Below the pieces are notes generated by a model. It ran no database searches. It saw nothing but the letters and a program-made list of their open reading frames with translations, and was not told where the DNA came from. Positions 44,416-56,500 of a DNA stretch of 64,000 nucleotides are shown here, one piece after another. Numbering within the stretch: position 1 is the first letter of the stretch; the number at the start of each line of letters is the position of its first letter. This DNA comes from Zonotrichia leucophrys gambelii (Eukaryota > Chordata > Aves > Passeriformes > Passerellidae), in assembly GCF_028769735.1 (NCBI RefSeq), contig NC_088176.1:18778501-18842500 (forward strand), in the 5' to 3' direction. The position numbers were made by a program, and so were the translations under genes.

Positions 44416-45179
44416 TAAAATGCTGAGGAAAGCATTGATCTGGTGTAAAAATGCTCTTTACAAATTACAGACACGGGTCAAGCCCACTGGTGAGTCCTCC
44501 CTCTTCCCATCTGATGCCAGCCTGCCCTCTCCTCTCGCTGTGCACCCTCCCAGTACCCCCAGCCCATGGCTGCTGGAAAGACAGAGAGGCCAGCAGACCC
44601 AGGGAACCCAGCCCTTGCACAGGACCCTGGCTTTAAGGAGTGAAGGCTGTGCAGTTATGACAGGGCTGGCATAAAGCACCTCAGCTCCATCCTGGTCAGC
44701 TCTGCTGCTGTATTCCCACAAAGGGGCTGGTCATCTCCACAGCAGTCTTTATCCAATGGGTAAAAGAAGTAGGATGATATAGGCAATGTTTCCCAAAATG
44801 CAGCTACTTCTAGGGCGGAAAAGCATTGGTCATCACACAGCAGGACTTCTTGGAGGAGAAATGATAACTCTTTTTTTAGGGGGGGGTTCTTCTTTGGTTT
44901 TGTTTTGTTTTCCTTTCAAACTGCAGGCTTGAATATAGGCCGGCAGAATGCAATTATCCAGGCTGGAATTTGGCCAGAATGCTGGAGCTAACAGTCCTAC
45001 TGTTTCAAAATATGCCACAGTACCCTAAATGATCACATCTTGCAGAATTTGATTTTGCATTTCATCCAAAACAATGTTAGGAAGTTCATGAGTAGGATAA
45101 GCAAAAACTAGTCCTACTTATCTCTGTACCTGCTGAAAGCTCAGCCCAAAATAGCTCCAGAAATTGTTTTAATTTCTGT
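44416..45179. other. Non-coding stretch with T/G-rich patch
   Basis: Ordinary sequence. 44871-44915 is a low-complexity T/G run (T7, G8, then TTTGTTTTG words). Frames of 61-89 codons have no families. Confidence 0.5.
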
Positions 45180-45213
45180 GCAAAATATTGAAAGCAGTCT
45201 TTCAATATTTTGC
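45180..45213. repeat. Perfect 15-bp inverted repeat with a 4-base loop
   Basis: GCAAAATATTGAAAG at 45180-45194 and its exact reverse complement CTTTCAATATTTTGC at 45199-45213 enclose CAGT. The 15-bp arms are perfect, although the surrounding sequence is decayed non-coding DNA. Pairing does not extend cleanly beyond the arms, which is short for a microRNA precursor. It may be a recent DNA-repair (template-switch) palindrome. Confidence 0.95.
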
Positions 45214-47585
45214 CTTTCTTAAAGGTTTTATTCATTTTGCAAATTCTTTGCCACCAGTTTCCATTTTTTCAGTAAAAAATACATCAACTTTCAGAAGGAG
45301 AAGCTTGAGTAAAACAAGTTATTTCAATCTGACACCAAAAAGAAAAAGGAGAAGGGGATTTCTTTAATTTACAACAGTATTTTAGATGGACCTTCTTTTT
45401 TTCCTAAGTTTTGTTTTTATGGTTCAGCCTGTTAGGACAGACAGAGGATTGAGATAGCTAATGGACAGTCTTTATTGGCAAACAAAACTAACACCTAAAT
45501 GTCTCTTTGCATGTACAAGTTGTAAAGTCTTCATTAAAAAGAGAGCTACATTGATAGAGGCAGACTGGGCTACAACTGAGCCCCAGTGTAAATAAACCTC
45601 TGCCAGGGCTCAGACAAACCCCATCTCTCCCATGCTTGCAACCTACTCCCTCAGTATTAAACAGCTCCAAATGCTCCTTGTTGTTTTGAATGCTATGCAA
45701 ATATTGGCAGAAGGACACATGCTCTGTTTTAAAGATACCTCAGATACAGCCATACCAACCAAACTTTTTGGAGAGCAACATCAGGACTTGTAGTTTCTCT
45801 TTTTACTTCACCAAATGAAATTTATCTGCAGATTGAATTGTGGTTTTAGCTGCCTCAGGCTGTACTAGCTCTTGCTGAATTTGGCCAATCATCCCCCACA
45901 TGGGAAGAATAGAAAATGAAGAGGTAATTTTGAAAAGTCAAAATATTTCATTTTATATTTTGGAAAAGGAATCATTATAATTGATTTTATGTGTTGAAAT
46001 AACTTCCCATTGTGAAACACAACTGTTTTTCTAGAAAGGACAGTGGCTGCGTGTAACAACACATCTCATTGAGGCTGGAAAAATTACAGTGTCCTTCTGT
46101 TTTACTGGAATATCTCAAAAAACTCCCACCTTAGTTTAACCAGGGAAAATCAAATCTCTCTTAATTTTCAGTTGGAATGAAAGAAAATGAATGATAGGGA
46201 TATTCAGTAGCAATTTCAGATGCCACAGCTGGTGGAAGCCGAAAAGGAGAATGTGGAACATCCCATCAGCTGTGCAGCATCACCAGCACATGTGTCCTAC
46301 AGTGTCTTCATGTCTCTGCTGTCTGCATGTCACTGCTGGAAAATCTCAAACTCTCACTTATTTCACACGTATCAACCACACTTAGATGAACTGTCCCAGT
46401 GCTGCCACTGCCCAGCTCACATCTAGTTTCCATCACAACCCTCTCTGGTGCTGAGGGGAATATAAAAAAGAAAAATAAACTGGATGCAGGAAATGACAAG
46501 TTCAGTTCTTAATTTATCATCATTCCTACTATACTTCTAAATATCAAGGTAATTCCTTTGATTTTCTGAAAATGTAAGTGGACCTAAAAAGCAGTGTGAC
46601 TTTTTGGCATCCTGCACCAGAAACAAATTATTCCCATGTTGTAATGCATAATGCTCAGTAAGGTCTGCATGAGAACTGGAGCTGGCCACTGCACAAACAC
46701 AATTCCACCGGTGAAGCTTCCAGCCTCATTCATAGTACCTGCTCTTCAGTCTGCTCCCATTTAAAACATGCCATGTCACTTAATTGACAGACTCTATGCC
46801 ACAAGCAGTTTGCAAATAAACTTGTTTGAAGAAGATATGCCCTGGCTGATTTGGAAAATCCCTGTGCAGTGCATTCAAAATAATTCCAAGCTGATTAATG
46901 ACAAGTTGAGCAAATAGAGGGAATGAAGGGCCTGGCACAGGCTGTGGTTGGTTAGAATTTGCTGAGTTCACTCAAACTAATTTTGTACCTTCTTCCATTT
47001 CACTTTCTGTAAAACTCCCAGCTAATCACTTCATGGTAACGGATGTGTTGCAAACCAGAGTGTAATGAATAGAGGAGAGAAGAAAAATCACAACAACATA
47101 TTTAAAAAATTCCCTGGGTAAATATTTGGACCTCAAGATTCACTGCCAGCAGCCAGGGGTCAGAAACATTACAGGTTCACTCAAAACAAAGGCAACTTGG
47201 AACTGGGAAGTGGTCAGAGTCAGTGCAACCTCACCAGTATCAGGGAACTGTGTCTTTTATTGTATCTGAAGATCCCAACGCTGCATTTGTGCACATCCAT
47301 GGGTGTTCACATATTTAATGCAAGCACACACAAGTGCGGGCACTCACACATTCTTAAAATGTATGGGCATATATTCCTGTATTCACAATGAACTGTTTAT
47401 GAGCAAGCTATCAAGAAAGAGTTTTCACTGAAATTATTCAGTGAATGACTTCAAACAATGAATACATTGCAGGAAATGGCGATTGGCTCCAGAGCAATCC
47501 ACAAGCAGAAAAGAAAGCATAAGCAGTTGAATAAATGGGTGGCTATGAATTACTCATTTAGCTGCATTATCTTCTTGTGGTCCAA
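45214..47585. other. AT-rich non-coding stretch, no gene recognised
   Basis: Mostly AT-rich, with recurring TTTTGAAAAGTC, AAAATATTTCATTTT and TTTTGGAAAAGG words around 45925-46015 that suggest another decayed AT-rich interspersed repeat. Frames are 76 codons or shorter. No RNA gene or promoter was seen. Confidence 0.45.
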
Positions 47586-47724
47586 ATTCAGCAAATGTCT
47601 AAACACCCACTTCCCATTAAGAGCATGAATAGTCCCATTGATTCAATAGCGTTATTTTCTCTGCCTTCCATGGGGCAACTGAAATACTTAAATTTAAGCA
47701 AGTGCTTAAAGTGCTTTGCTGAAT
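47586..47724. mobile_element. Foldback (palindromic) repeat relic
   Basis: Perfect 10-bp terminal inverted repeats ATTCAGCAAA (47586-47595) and TTTGCTGAAT (47715-47724) continue imperfectly inwards (TGTCTAAACAC against GTGCTTAAAGTG). The interior has CCCATTGATTCAAT and TTAAGCAAGTGCTTAAAGTG. I recall this pattern as a common old palindromic repeat of turtles, crocodilians and birds. Family assignment needs a database. Confidence 0.55.
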
Positions 47725-47739
47725 CAGGAGGTATGTCCA

Positions 47740-47823
47740 CACTGTATATACCTGTGTTATACAGAAGGTCAGGTTAGCTGATCCAAGAATCCTTTATGGT
47801 CTTAAGATCTATAAATCTATGAA
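47740..47823 (+). mobile_element. Old CR1 LINE 3' end fragment
   Basis: CAGAAGGTCAGGTTAGCTGA, then TTTATGGTCTTAAGATCT and ATAAATCTATGAAT, follows the 3' terminus of older CR1 subfamilies (GGTCAGACTAGATGAT, TGGTCCCTTCTGGCCTTA, AATCTATGAATCTATGA). It lies directly after the foldback relic. It is non-coding and 5'-truncated. Confidence 0.7.
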
Positions 47824-48700
47824 TAAAACCAGCCTTTGCTGGAATTGCTTCTCCATAACCTTCCTGAGCACTGAAATTCATCCACACCCCAAAAATATTA
47901 ATAAAACATCCTGTACTTAACTCTTTTCACATTATACTAAGTACGCCACTAAATAAACCTCTTAATATTCCAGTATATTTTGCAATGAACATTTTCCTGG
48001 TACGCTAGAGCGGTTCCTCCTTTTGTGCCATCCCGAGCACAATCCCCATGAAATACTGCAGTAAACATTTCTCTGAGTACTACAGCAAACACTACCAGCA
48101 TTAGCAGATTAACCATTCCACTGAGCGCCATATTAAGCACACGTTTAAATACTGAGAGAAGACGTATAGCCTCCTCTTCCCACTGCGCCTCGTTACCCTG
48201 CCCAGATCCATATTTTTATGCTCAGAGTCGACCAGCCCTGCATGTACCTGCTCTGTTCCCTCCCCTCCCGATGCCTCTCCCTCTCTTTTCTCCTCTTCCT
48301 TGTTTTGCTCATCCTGGACCTATTCTTCTGTTTTGGAAAATTTGTCAGGGGCTAGGAAGCAAGGGATAAAAGGCGGTCAGAGGATTTGGCACATTGTTCA
48401 ACCACAAAATCAACAACAAATCTGTACTGTGTGCATATTTTTGCCTCTGTCTCTCTCAGAATTTGCTGAAGTCTGTTGACAGAGAAACACAGGTTAAGTG
48501 TGGGTCCCCCTTCCTGGATCAAAAGAATGAAGTAGCAGGTCTTGACTGGTGTAATTTGGAATTATAAAGCATTGTTTGGATTTTACAGGTGTACTTATTG
48601 TCAGCAAATTTACCATGCTTAGAACGTTCAATGGATTCATCTTTAGCTAGTGTTTAAGAGCCACTGACAAACCACCTAGATTCAACCCATGGTTCTGTTC
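47824..48700. other. Non-coding stretch, no gene recognised
   Basis: Around 47990-48140 the sequence keeps some CpGs (TACGCTAGAGCGG, ATCCCGAGC, GAGCGCC), but no dense factor-site cluster is seen. Frames are 64 codons or fewer. Confidence 0.5.
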
Positions 48701-48706
48701 AGCTTT

Positions 48707-48775
48707 TCTCCTTTCCCTCCTCTCTCTCTTTTTTCCTCTCTTTTTTCCTCTTTTTTTTTTCTTTTTTTTTTTTTA
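48707..48775. repeat. Polypyrimidine tract
   Basis: About 70 bp of almost pure C/T turning into long T runs. The complement is a purine tract, and mirror-symmetric parts could form triplex DNA. It immediately precedes the candidate island at 48775-49015. Confidence 0.9.
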
Positions 48776-49015
48776 CTAGCAATTTGATGTTTGATCATTT
48801 GAGGCAATGAGGCGGAGGGTAATTTACGTTATCAGGGAGGTATGAGGGGTGCTGGGAGCCCAGACGCAAGGCCCATTCGCCTGCTAAAGCGCCATCGTAA
48901 TGTAATGAGACTCCAGTCAAGTGCAGCTAGTAATGGAGAGGAACATTTCCCATTCATCTGCCTACCTGAGACTCCACCGAATACGACAATAACTTTTGCA
49001 CGGAGGAGCAGGGGG
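48775..49015. promoter_or_regulatory. Candidate regulatory island 15
   Basis: CAATTTGATGTTTGATCATT, GAGGGTAATTTACGTTATC, TAAAGCGCCATCGTAATG and an NKX2-type TCAAGTG (48917-48923) sit in a block that keeps seven or more CpGs and ends in CCGAATACGACAATAAC. The block follows a polypyrimidine tract and precedes G-rich runs (49011-49032). Enhancer identity is inferred. Confidence 0.48.
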
Positions 49016-50384
49016 GACACGGGGAAGGGGGGCCGGAGTCCCCATGGCATGACTCCCTCTGTCTCCTAGAAAAGCACCACAGCCTCATCCTTTAGACCAT
49101 TGAGGGAAGCAAATTAACACAACTCAGGAAGTCACTAAACGAGTTTTGGAAGTGCTTAACCCTTCCCATGTCCTTTCCAGTAGGCACCTGGTCAGCACAG
49201 ACCCTCAGCCTATCTCTGAGACTGGGTCCCCTCCTTATGCCCTCAGCTGTTGCATCCCTCAGGGCAGAACTGGACTCTTGTGCAGAGGGAGCTTGGAGAG
49301 GATGGGCCCACCAGAACAGGCCATTAGGAAGGTGCCTGCACATCAACTAGAAAAAGTTGTAAAAATGAGGAAAATAATTTCCCAGAAGTGCTGCAATGCT
49401 GTTTCCCTCTAAAGGGGTTTCTAAAGAAGGCCTTTTTACCTGATTGCCCCTCTCCAGCTCCACCACTTCACAAGTGTGGCTTCCTATTAAAAAACTAGAG
49501 TTTTGAGAAAACCTTTCCCTTTGTTTTCAAGTGTGGCAAACAGGACATTTGGATTGCATCAACAATTTATTTTAATACCATTTCCTAATATCAGTCAAAA
49601 CCCAAACAAAATCTCAAGCCCACACATACCCCTACTGCCATGGAGTCCACCCCTGAGGTAATTTCCTGTCCCGTGGCTTTATCAGAGCAGCCTTCTGCCA
49701 TGCACTGTAGAGAAGCAGATATAACTTCACAGTGTCCTGGGAGTGGCTGTTCCCATCACAGGGATGAGCATATTCACATCACTCTGACCATCAGGGAAAC
49801 TGAGGCACAGAATGGTGTTCCATGTCATGCCATAATGAATAAAATCCAAGGGTTTGTGTCTTTTTTCAGAGAATGAATACCAAGGATGATAGAAGTAAAT
49901 TCTGTCCCAACACCCCCCTCCAAACTCTGCTCCCGAGCCTTGGCCCTTGCCTGTAAAACCTTCCTGGCTGCAGAGTCACTTTCCACTGTGCCTGTGTAGA
50001 CAGGGCCTCCCAGCAGCACAGTAATAACCATAGCAGAAACACCCACCACCAGCAATAACAATGATGCACATATTCAAGTTCTCACAGGCAACCTCACTAC
50101 TCTGTACACTTTGTTTGCAAGCTGAGGGCAATTACAGCTTGAGGGAACCTCCTGGATGCAAACAGATCTCTTGGTACAAAAATCTCAATGTATGTCAAGG
50201 GGTGTAGCTGGCCTGGACAAGATTAGGGGAAGGAGAGATTAATTTCCTTCATCAGCCTGTCCTAAGCTTGCTGTTTGTTCCCAGAACTCAGCCTGAGAAA
50301 GGCAGAGAGAGGAAAGGAGAGGGGGAGCTAAGGTCTCTCCCTCCTAGCCCTCACCAAATTCCTGCCACATGGACCCTTCCAATT
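49016..50384. other. Non-coding stretch, no gene recognised
   Basis: Ordinary sequence. Frames of up to 88 codons have no families. One MIR-like fragment at about 49768-49835 is listed separately. Confidence 0.5.
49768..49835 (-). mobile_element. MIR-like fragment
   Basis: CATCACTCTGACCATCAGG, then GAAACTGAGGCACAGAATGG, is the reverse-strand MIR block around the GGAAACTGAGGCACAGA core. The surrounding arms have decayed. The short core can arise by chance, hence the moderate confidence. Confidence 0.4.
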
Positions 50385-50600
50385 ATATCCCCGTTTGAAA
50401 GGCTGCTGTCAGGATGAAAGGCGCAGAGCAGTAATGAACTGACGATTAATTTGCAGTTGGCTCACCCAGTGCGTGAGTGTCTCTCAGGCTCGCTGCATGC
50501 GGGTGCTAAATATGACGATGTCAGCAATTGTCAGCCAGAGCCAGGGGTACCCTTAATAAGAGTCTCTCTTACTCTCTCCCCACTGCCTGAGCGCCTGTTG
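50385..50600. promoter_or_regulatory. Candidate regulatory island 16 with CRE/MAF-like site
   Basis: Contains ACGATTAATTTGCAG (ATTAAT core 50445-50450), CAGTGCGTGAG, GCTCGCTGCATGCGGG and TGACGATGTCA at 50513-50523 followed by GCAATTGTCAG. The TGAC/GTCA dyad continued by GCA resembles CRE-type MAF elements with an extra spacer base. Several CpGs are kept. Regulatory function is inferred. Confidence 0.45.
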
Positions 50601-53279
50601 CCAGCTTCCGGGGGCTCCAGCCCGCCTGCCCATCCTCCTGACGGCAAGGGGAGCTCTGTACCAGCCTGGCAGCTGCCAAACTAGCAAGAGGAAGGGAAAA
50701 GAAATGACCCTCTCCCCTGGCAAAGCAGCAGGAGCAGCTGCCAGTGCTAACTGCCTCTGCCCATGCCAACTTTGACCTGGGAGAGTTACGGCTTATGCTG
50801 GCACAAAAATAGCTCAGGATGCAATTGCACACATGAGCACCAGCCATGTCTGGGCTGGGATTCCTTGCACCTCCAAACCTGGCAGCAAATTTCACAGCCC
50901 CTTAATCCATGTTAAAAACAAGGCTCTCACTCTCCTCATTCAAGTCAGCATCCCCATGTCAGAGTGGGCATGATGGCCAGGGAGCGTGATTGACACAGAG
51001 TTTTGAGAGAGCTCTTGCAGAGGAACACCCTCTGCAGTGCCCTGCAAACCTGTCCTGCAGCAGGATGCAGTCCTTCACGGGATGCACTAAGGGTTGATGC
51101 AGCCTGAGAGGGTCTGGGTCAGGACCTGCTCAAACATCCCTGCCAGCCTCAGAAGGGAGGCAAGAGACACACACTTGGGAACCAATGTGTCGAGCAGTCT
51201 GTGAGAGCACAGAGGGGATCTGAAGCAGAGCTCCAAAGAGTTTGCAGGCTCACCAGCCAAGATGTGTGGAAGGGACACAGTGGAGAACACGGGATTGACA
51301 GGGCTGGGAATACAACCTGCGTCCTCTGCATTAAGGGGCTGTCACCAGGCCGCAGGGGAGGGCTGCTTTGCAGAGGGAAGCACAACACCTGCTCAGAAGA
51401 CACAAATATTCAAAGTCAAGACCAATCCCTTGACACTGCACAAAGACACCTCCTGCATGCTCTCAGGAAATCTGGGGCATGCACAGTGGTCCTGTGTATT
51501 CCATTCACCCTTTTAAGTCTGTCCACCAAACCCAGACACTTCATCTTCTTTCCTCACAACAGGAATGGAACCCAGGCCAGAGCCACTACAAATGTGCTTA
51601 GCCTCAAAAAGATTTTTCTTCAACTGTCTGAAATTTGGCACTGCAAATTGCTGGGCACCTTTGAGAATCTGGTTTCAGGAGGGTCATAATAAATTCTGCT
51701 GTGGAGCAAGCCTTGGATACTTGGGATGCAGCAAGGCAATGCTCTCCAACTGATGTGGGACACTTAGAAATGTTCATGCTGCAGCTTCCTTTTGAATTGC
51801 CCAAAGGCCTGTAAAATACATTTCATGTTTCTCATTCAGTAGATAATAATCTAGGTTATTAAACCTGGTTTCATGTGACTATGTTGGGATCTGAAAGATG
51901 GGTGCACTGATTCCATCCAGCTTTGGAAGGCTTATGAGAGATCAAAAATCAGCTGCAAATGGCAGCTACCTGGAATTTTACACCAATCACCATATCCTTC
52001 CTGCTACAAATAGTGAATGCCATTTCTTTTGAAACATTCTGAAAAACCCTTCTGACAATTGGCTCAGAGAGAGATTTAGTTCTAATTTTGTTTGGATGCT
52101 ACTAGACAATGTTTACAGAGCTCAGATACCAAAAGAAGCATCATTTTCACCTTGAGCAAGAGAGTTTAACCAAAAAGTTAGCTATGGGTCCCTGTTCCCC
52201 TTTCAGCCAGCCTCTTTATTTGCAAAAGAAATTTTCTGCAGAGCCAAAACCAGGTTATGGCTAGGTTTGTGTGTCTTTGAAACTGCTTGTGACTAGAAGT
52301 CTGATATTCATCCTGTTCTGGGGCACATATGACTTTATTTTATCACTAGAGTCTTCAGGTGCCCACACAACTTGCCAATCTGTTTCCTTGCCTGAAATCA
52401 CATGCCCTTTCTGGAGAAAAATACAGAATGAAGAAGGCAAAAAGATGTTCAGAGATGAAATCTACTCACACGGCAAGTGTTCAAGATGCTCTGAGGCCCA
52501 TGTTAGCAGAATGGACGTACTACTCCTGTTACAGCCCCCAGAGTACCCTGGTAGTGTTTGATTCCAATTTCTGTCTTACCAGGCTGAGGTGGGGACAGTG
52601 GTGATGGGCCTGTATCTCCAGCAGCTCTGTATGTATGGCACAGAGTCCTTCATTTATGGCTGAAGCTCTTCATGTAACTTACAGGTCTTGCTGTAGTCAC
52701 AAATGTGTTTTTACCATGGAATCTCTGCCACCAGAGCTGGCATTTCAGGCACTGCTCCTACCATGGCTCTCACTCCCTCTCAGTGCTGTCCCAGCAGATG
52801 TACAGGTGTCCTACCAGCTGGACACAGCCCACATCCAGCTCACATAATATCTTAAAAAACTTGCCTCAATGAGATCTTCCTGCAGAGATGCTGTCCAAGC
52901 TGCTTTTCCTGCCCACCAAGCGTGCCTGGGCCTGGGAGACACTTTTTGGCTTCCCCTGCTCCTTCCAGCCTGCTTGGCTCCCACTGGGAAGTGGCTCAGA
53001 GGCCACACTGTGATACAGTGCAGAGCAGGAGGCAGCAGAGCCATGGCACCAGTGCCACTTGGCAGGGTGTCCTGATGACACTGTGTCCCTGTGATGACAC
53101 TGTGTCCCCACTGACAGCCCAGTGCAGCCCTCTGAGGGTCGAGGGCTCCTCTGCAAAGGAGACCTGAGCCCTTTAAGGAGGAGAGAGGAGCAGAAATCAA
53201 TTGTCTGCTCGCCTTCCTCCCCAGGCCCCCCTCTCCCCCTCCTCCGTCACCACCACCACCACACACGCACCCTATTCAC
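50601..53279. other. Non-coding stretch, no gene recognised
   Basis: Frames up to 162 codons plus (51201-51689) and 151 codons minus (52811-53266) show no families and overlap opposing frames. A 17-bp word, TGATGACACTGTGTCCC, is repeated at 53073-53089 and 53092-53108. No RNA gene or transposon is supported. Confidence 0.55.
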
Positions 53280-53480
53280 CCTGCTGGAAGGTGACATTTG
53301 CTATTAACCTTATATTGGGCCATTTTGTAAATCAATGTCACTTACATTTAATAACAAGTGTAATCAAAGGAATTATGCAAATTTAATTTGATGCTTCTTG
53401 AATTATGCAAATCTGCACCACATATAATGGCTTCTGACATGTGCCCAGTTGGAGAACGTTCCATTACCTCCTCTCTTATT
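53280..53480. promoter_or_regulatory. Candidate regulatory island 17 with paired POU octamers
   Basis: GAATTATGCAAAT occurs twice in direct orientation, at 53370-53382 and 53400-53412, exactly 30 bp apart. Each contains a perfect octamer ATGCAAAT. A TCF/LEF site ATCAAAGG (53363-53370) abuts the first, and CATTTAATAAC and TTTAATTTGATG are nearby. The same 12-mer, AATTATGCAAAT, recurs at 33301-33312. Such spacing (about three helical turns) suits cooperative POU binding. Conservation is inferred. Confidence 0.55.
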
Positions 53481-53513
53481 ACCCCTATTATTATTTTTAT
53501 TTTTTTATCCCGT

Positions 53514-53537
53514 GGGGGGGGAGGGGAGAAGGGAGGG
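53514..53537 (+). other. G-quadruplex motif next to island 17
   Basis: G8, G4, G3 and G3 runs have loops of 1, 4 and 1. It lies just right of a T-rich tract and the POU-octamer island, with further G-rich runs at 53703-53726. Confidence 0.65.
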
Positions 53538-56500
53538 AGCAGCAGTTAGACTTAGAGGCAGGGGGGACAAGCTAGTGCAGGGAGAAGAGAAGGGAAAGAA
53601 GAGGGGTGGTGGAGAAGAGTGCTCCTTTGCCTGCATTTTGAGTAGAAAAGCCTCCTGAAGGCATTTGTGTTATTGTTATTGCAGAGCAAGGAGAGTGGTA
53701 TGGAGGGGGGGAGCGGAATGGGGATGGGTGGAATCATTTCCCATGAATGGCTTTGCAGGCAATAATACTATAAGCCTCTGAGTCTAAATTACTGCCCTTC
53801 CAGTCCTGTCTTCAGCACAATATTACTCTCCTTGGCCTCTTCTTCCTGAATCACCAGGCAAGCTGGGGGAGGGTGAGGAAAGAGGGGAGCAGGACCCACA
53901 GAGTGGAAAATGCAGAACAAATGGGTGAAGAGATGTTTCAGGGTTTCTGTTCCGTGGCCATCCCAGGTGCCCCCACATTCTTATTCCTTCTGTCAGGGCC
54001 CCAGAGAAATAACTGTTCTTTTCTCCTTTGCTTTCCCACCAATTGTTTCCTTGCATGTGACCCCAAGGTCAGGTAAAACAGCCACTATATGCATGTGCCT
54101 CAGTTTGTAATATCTTCACAGTAACCTGGGGTATCTTCAGCCAGTGACATCTCAAGTTTCTCCTTTTGCAGGGACTTCAGTGTCTGCAGCACCAGAAGTC
54201 AGTTTGGACCAGCCTCTGTTTCTTCGGCTGGTCAGAGATGGCAAGAGTATTTGGTGATCACAGGATGGACTTGAAAGACAGTACCATGGTGGGAGTCCAA
54301 CACAGGATGCTGGACAACATTTTCCTCTGCTGTTCCTCACAGAACTCATGAGTGACTCTTGCCATGATAATTTGTGCAGAGTGACCTTGGGTAAGACCAC
54401 TCCCATCTCTGTGTCTTGGTGTCCTCATGCTCGAACAAAGAATATAAATTGATCTGTATTTTGGAAGGAGGAGAAAAAGGAGAAGAAAATACATTTGTAA
54501 AAGTCTGTGCACTCCTCTAATGTGAATTGATCTACTCAATGAGAGAACAGTACCAATACGGCACCATCATATCTATAAAGCAGAGTCACCAATATCCAAA
54601 GTCTCCTTAGAATTTGAGAATTGAAAAATAGGGAGTATTTTTACATTTTCCAGTTTATACTTGCCATGTTTCCTTCCAAAACTCTTCCAGAAACACTGCC
54701 ATTTTTTTCTTCTTTTCTTTAAATATTTCTTCTATTATTACAAAGCCCTATAGGCCCTGCAGTTTTTTCTCAAATTGAAGATAATTTCCAGAAACATATT
54801 CTGCATTTATATTTTAAACACAATAAATTGGAAAAGATGTTCAGATTAATTTTTTTCATACCTACCAGTACTTAAAATTCTTTTAAAAGCTAAATAAATT
54901 GGTTTTGTTTCCTTAAATGGAAGGATTTTTCATCTGCTATCCAAATTACACTCTCATGGAAATACTGGTGAGAGAAAACTGTCCCTGCTCTGCCCAAACT
55001 GAACATCATTTGAAGTTCACTGTGGAAAATGTCATGTTTTGGCCAGTCCTTAATAGTATGGTTTCCACCAATGATGGGGTGAAATGGATGTGCCCACCCT
55101 GCTTCAAGGCTAACACCTGCTGGCCTTAGAAAATAAGTATATAACACCCAGGGGATGCTGCTGACATTGCTTTTCAAGCTCTGATGGTATTTGACAGCAT
55201 CACCAGCAGCTCTCCAGTGCCATCAGCGCTCTGCCACTGCTAATTCTCCGTAGAGTCCATATGGGAAACAAGGCCTCTGCAAATGGGATCTCAAGAGTTG
55301 CAGCTGTGGGTAGAAATCCTGCTGGGAGGTCTCAGTCCAACATCTTCTCTGACCCCTGTTCAGGGAGCCCAGCCCTGGCCTCTCCAGCCCCCAGGGATGT
55401 GCTCTCTGAAGGGAGGGTGTCAGCAAGAATGTCAATAATGGTGCCTGACACTTGCTCACCTCTTCCTGAGGTTGTTGATTCACTGCCCAGGGACAGTCTC
55501 TGTCACTAGAGGCTGAAGAAAGGAACAAAGCTCATTTCAGAGTCAGACACATCTGAAGCCCTCCTCAGCCCAACATTTTTTGACTGCACAGAGGGTGTTT
55601 GCTTTGCCTTGCCTTGCCCTCCCAGCAGATGACCTCCATGGCTCTCGTGGACACAGGGATGGTCAGGACCCAGGACCATTTCTTGATTCCAAGAGCTGCA
55701 CAAGCAGATCAGCAAGAGGGTGCCCATGGGGAAGGGCTGATGTGGGTGCCCACCTCACATAGCCCTCAGTCCCAAAGGTCCTTCAGGGGAAGCAGGTTAA
55801 TGAGTGCATGGAGCTAAAGTTGTCTCCAGTGATCAACCTGCTGAGGTCAACAGAGACATCAAACAGCCCAAAGGCTCCTATCCCTGCATTCCAGAGGTGG
55901 GTGCCAGGTGGAAGTGCCTCTCCTACACACAGAGCTCAGCACACAAAATGCTGTTTCATAGCTGGTGTTTCTGGGCTTTTCTCTCCACAAAGATTCTCAG
56001 GAGGATGTCTCTGAATGACTCCAATCATGGATATTCCAGCATAAAAGGGTTTGTGTTGGAGTTTGTTTGGAATAGTTGTCAGGAACAGTCAGAAAAGGTC
56101 CTGTACTCTACACTGCAGCCAGCAGCATCAGTGACAGAGCTAAGGCAGCTGTGGCTGCTGTAGTGTGGGCTCACTGCTCTCTGTGTTCCTCAGCCCCAGC
56201 TGGAGGATGCCGGATCCAACAGAGATGCCAGAGTGAAAGTAAGCACTTTTTCCTTAGGGAATGTGTTCCATGGAGCTTAGGTCCTGATGCTGTAGGTAGA
56301 CTCAGAAATACACCATGCAAAGTTCCTGAGCCTTGGCTGAAAGACCTTTGTGCTATTGCTGGGACAGGGAATTTGCCTGCCTCAAGCCCTGAAGGGAGCA
56401 TGCTGGGCTTCCCCAGGGTAAACAAATAGACTGGGGAAGTCATAATTGACACAAGGGCTCTAAAAGGGACAGCTCCCAGCAGGAGGCCATGCTGCTTGAA

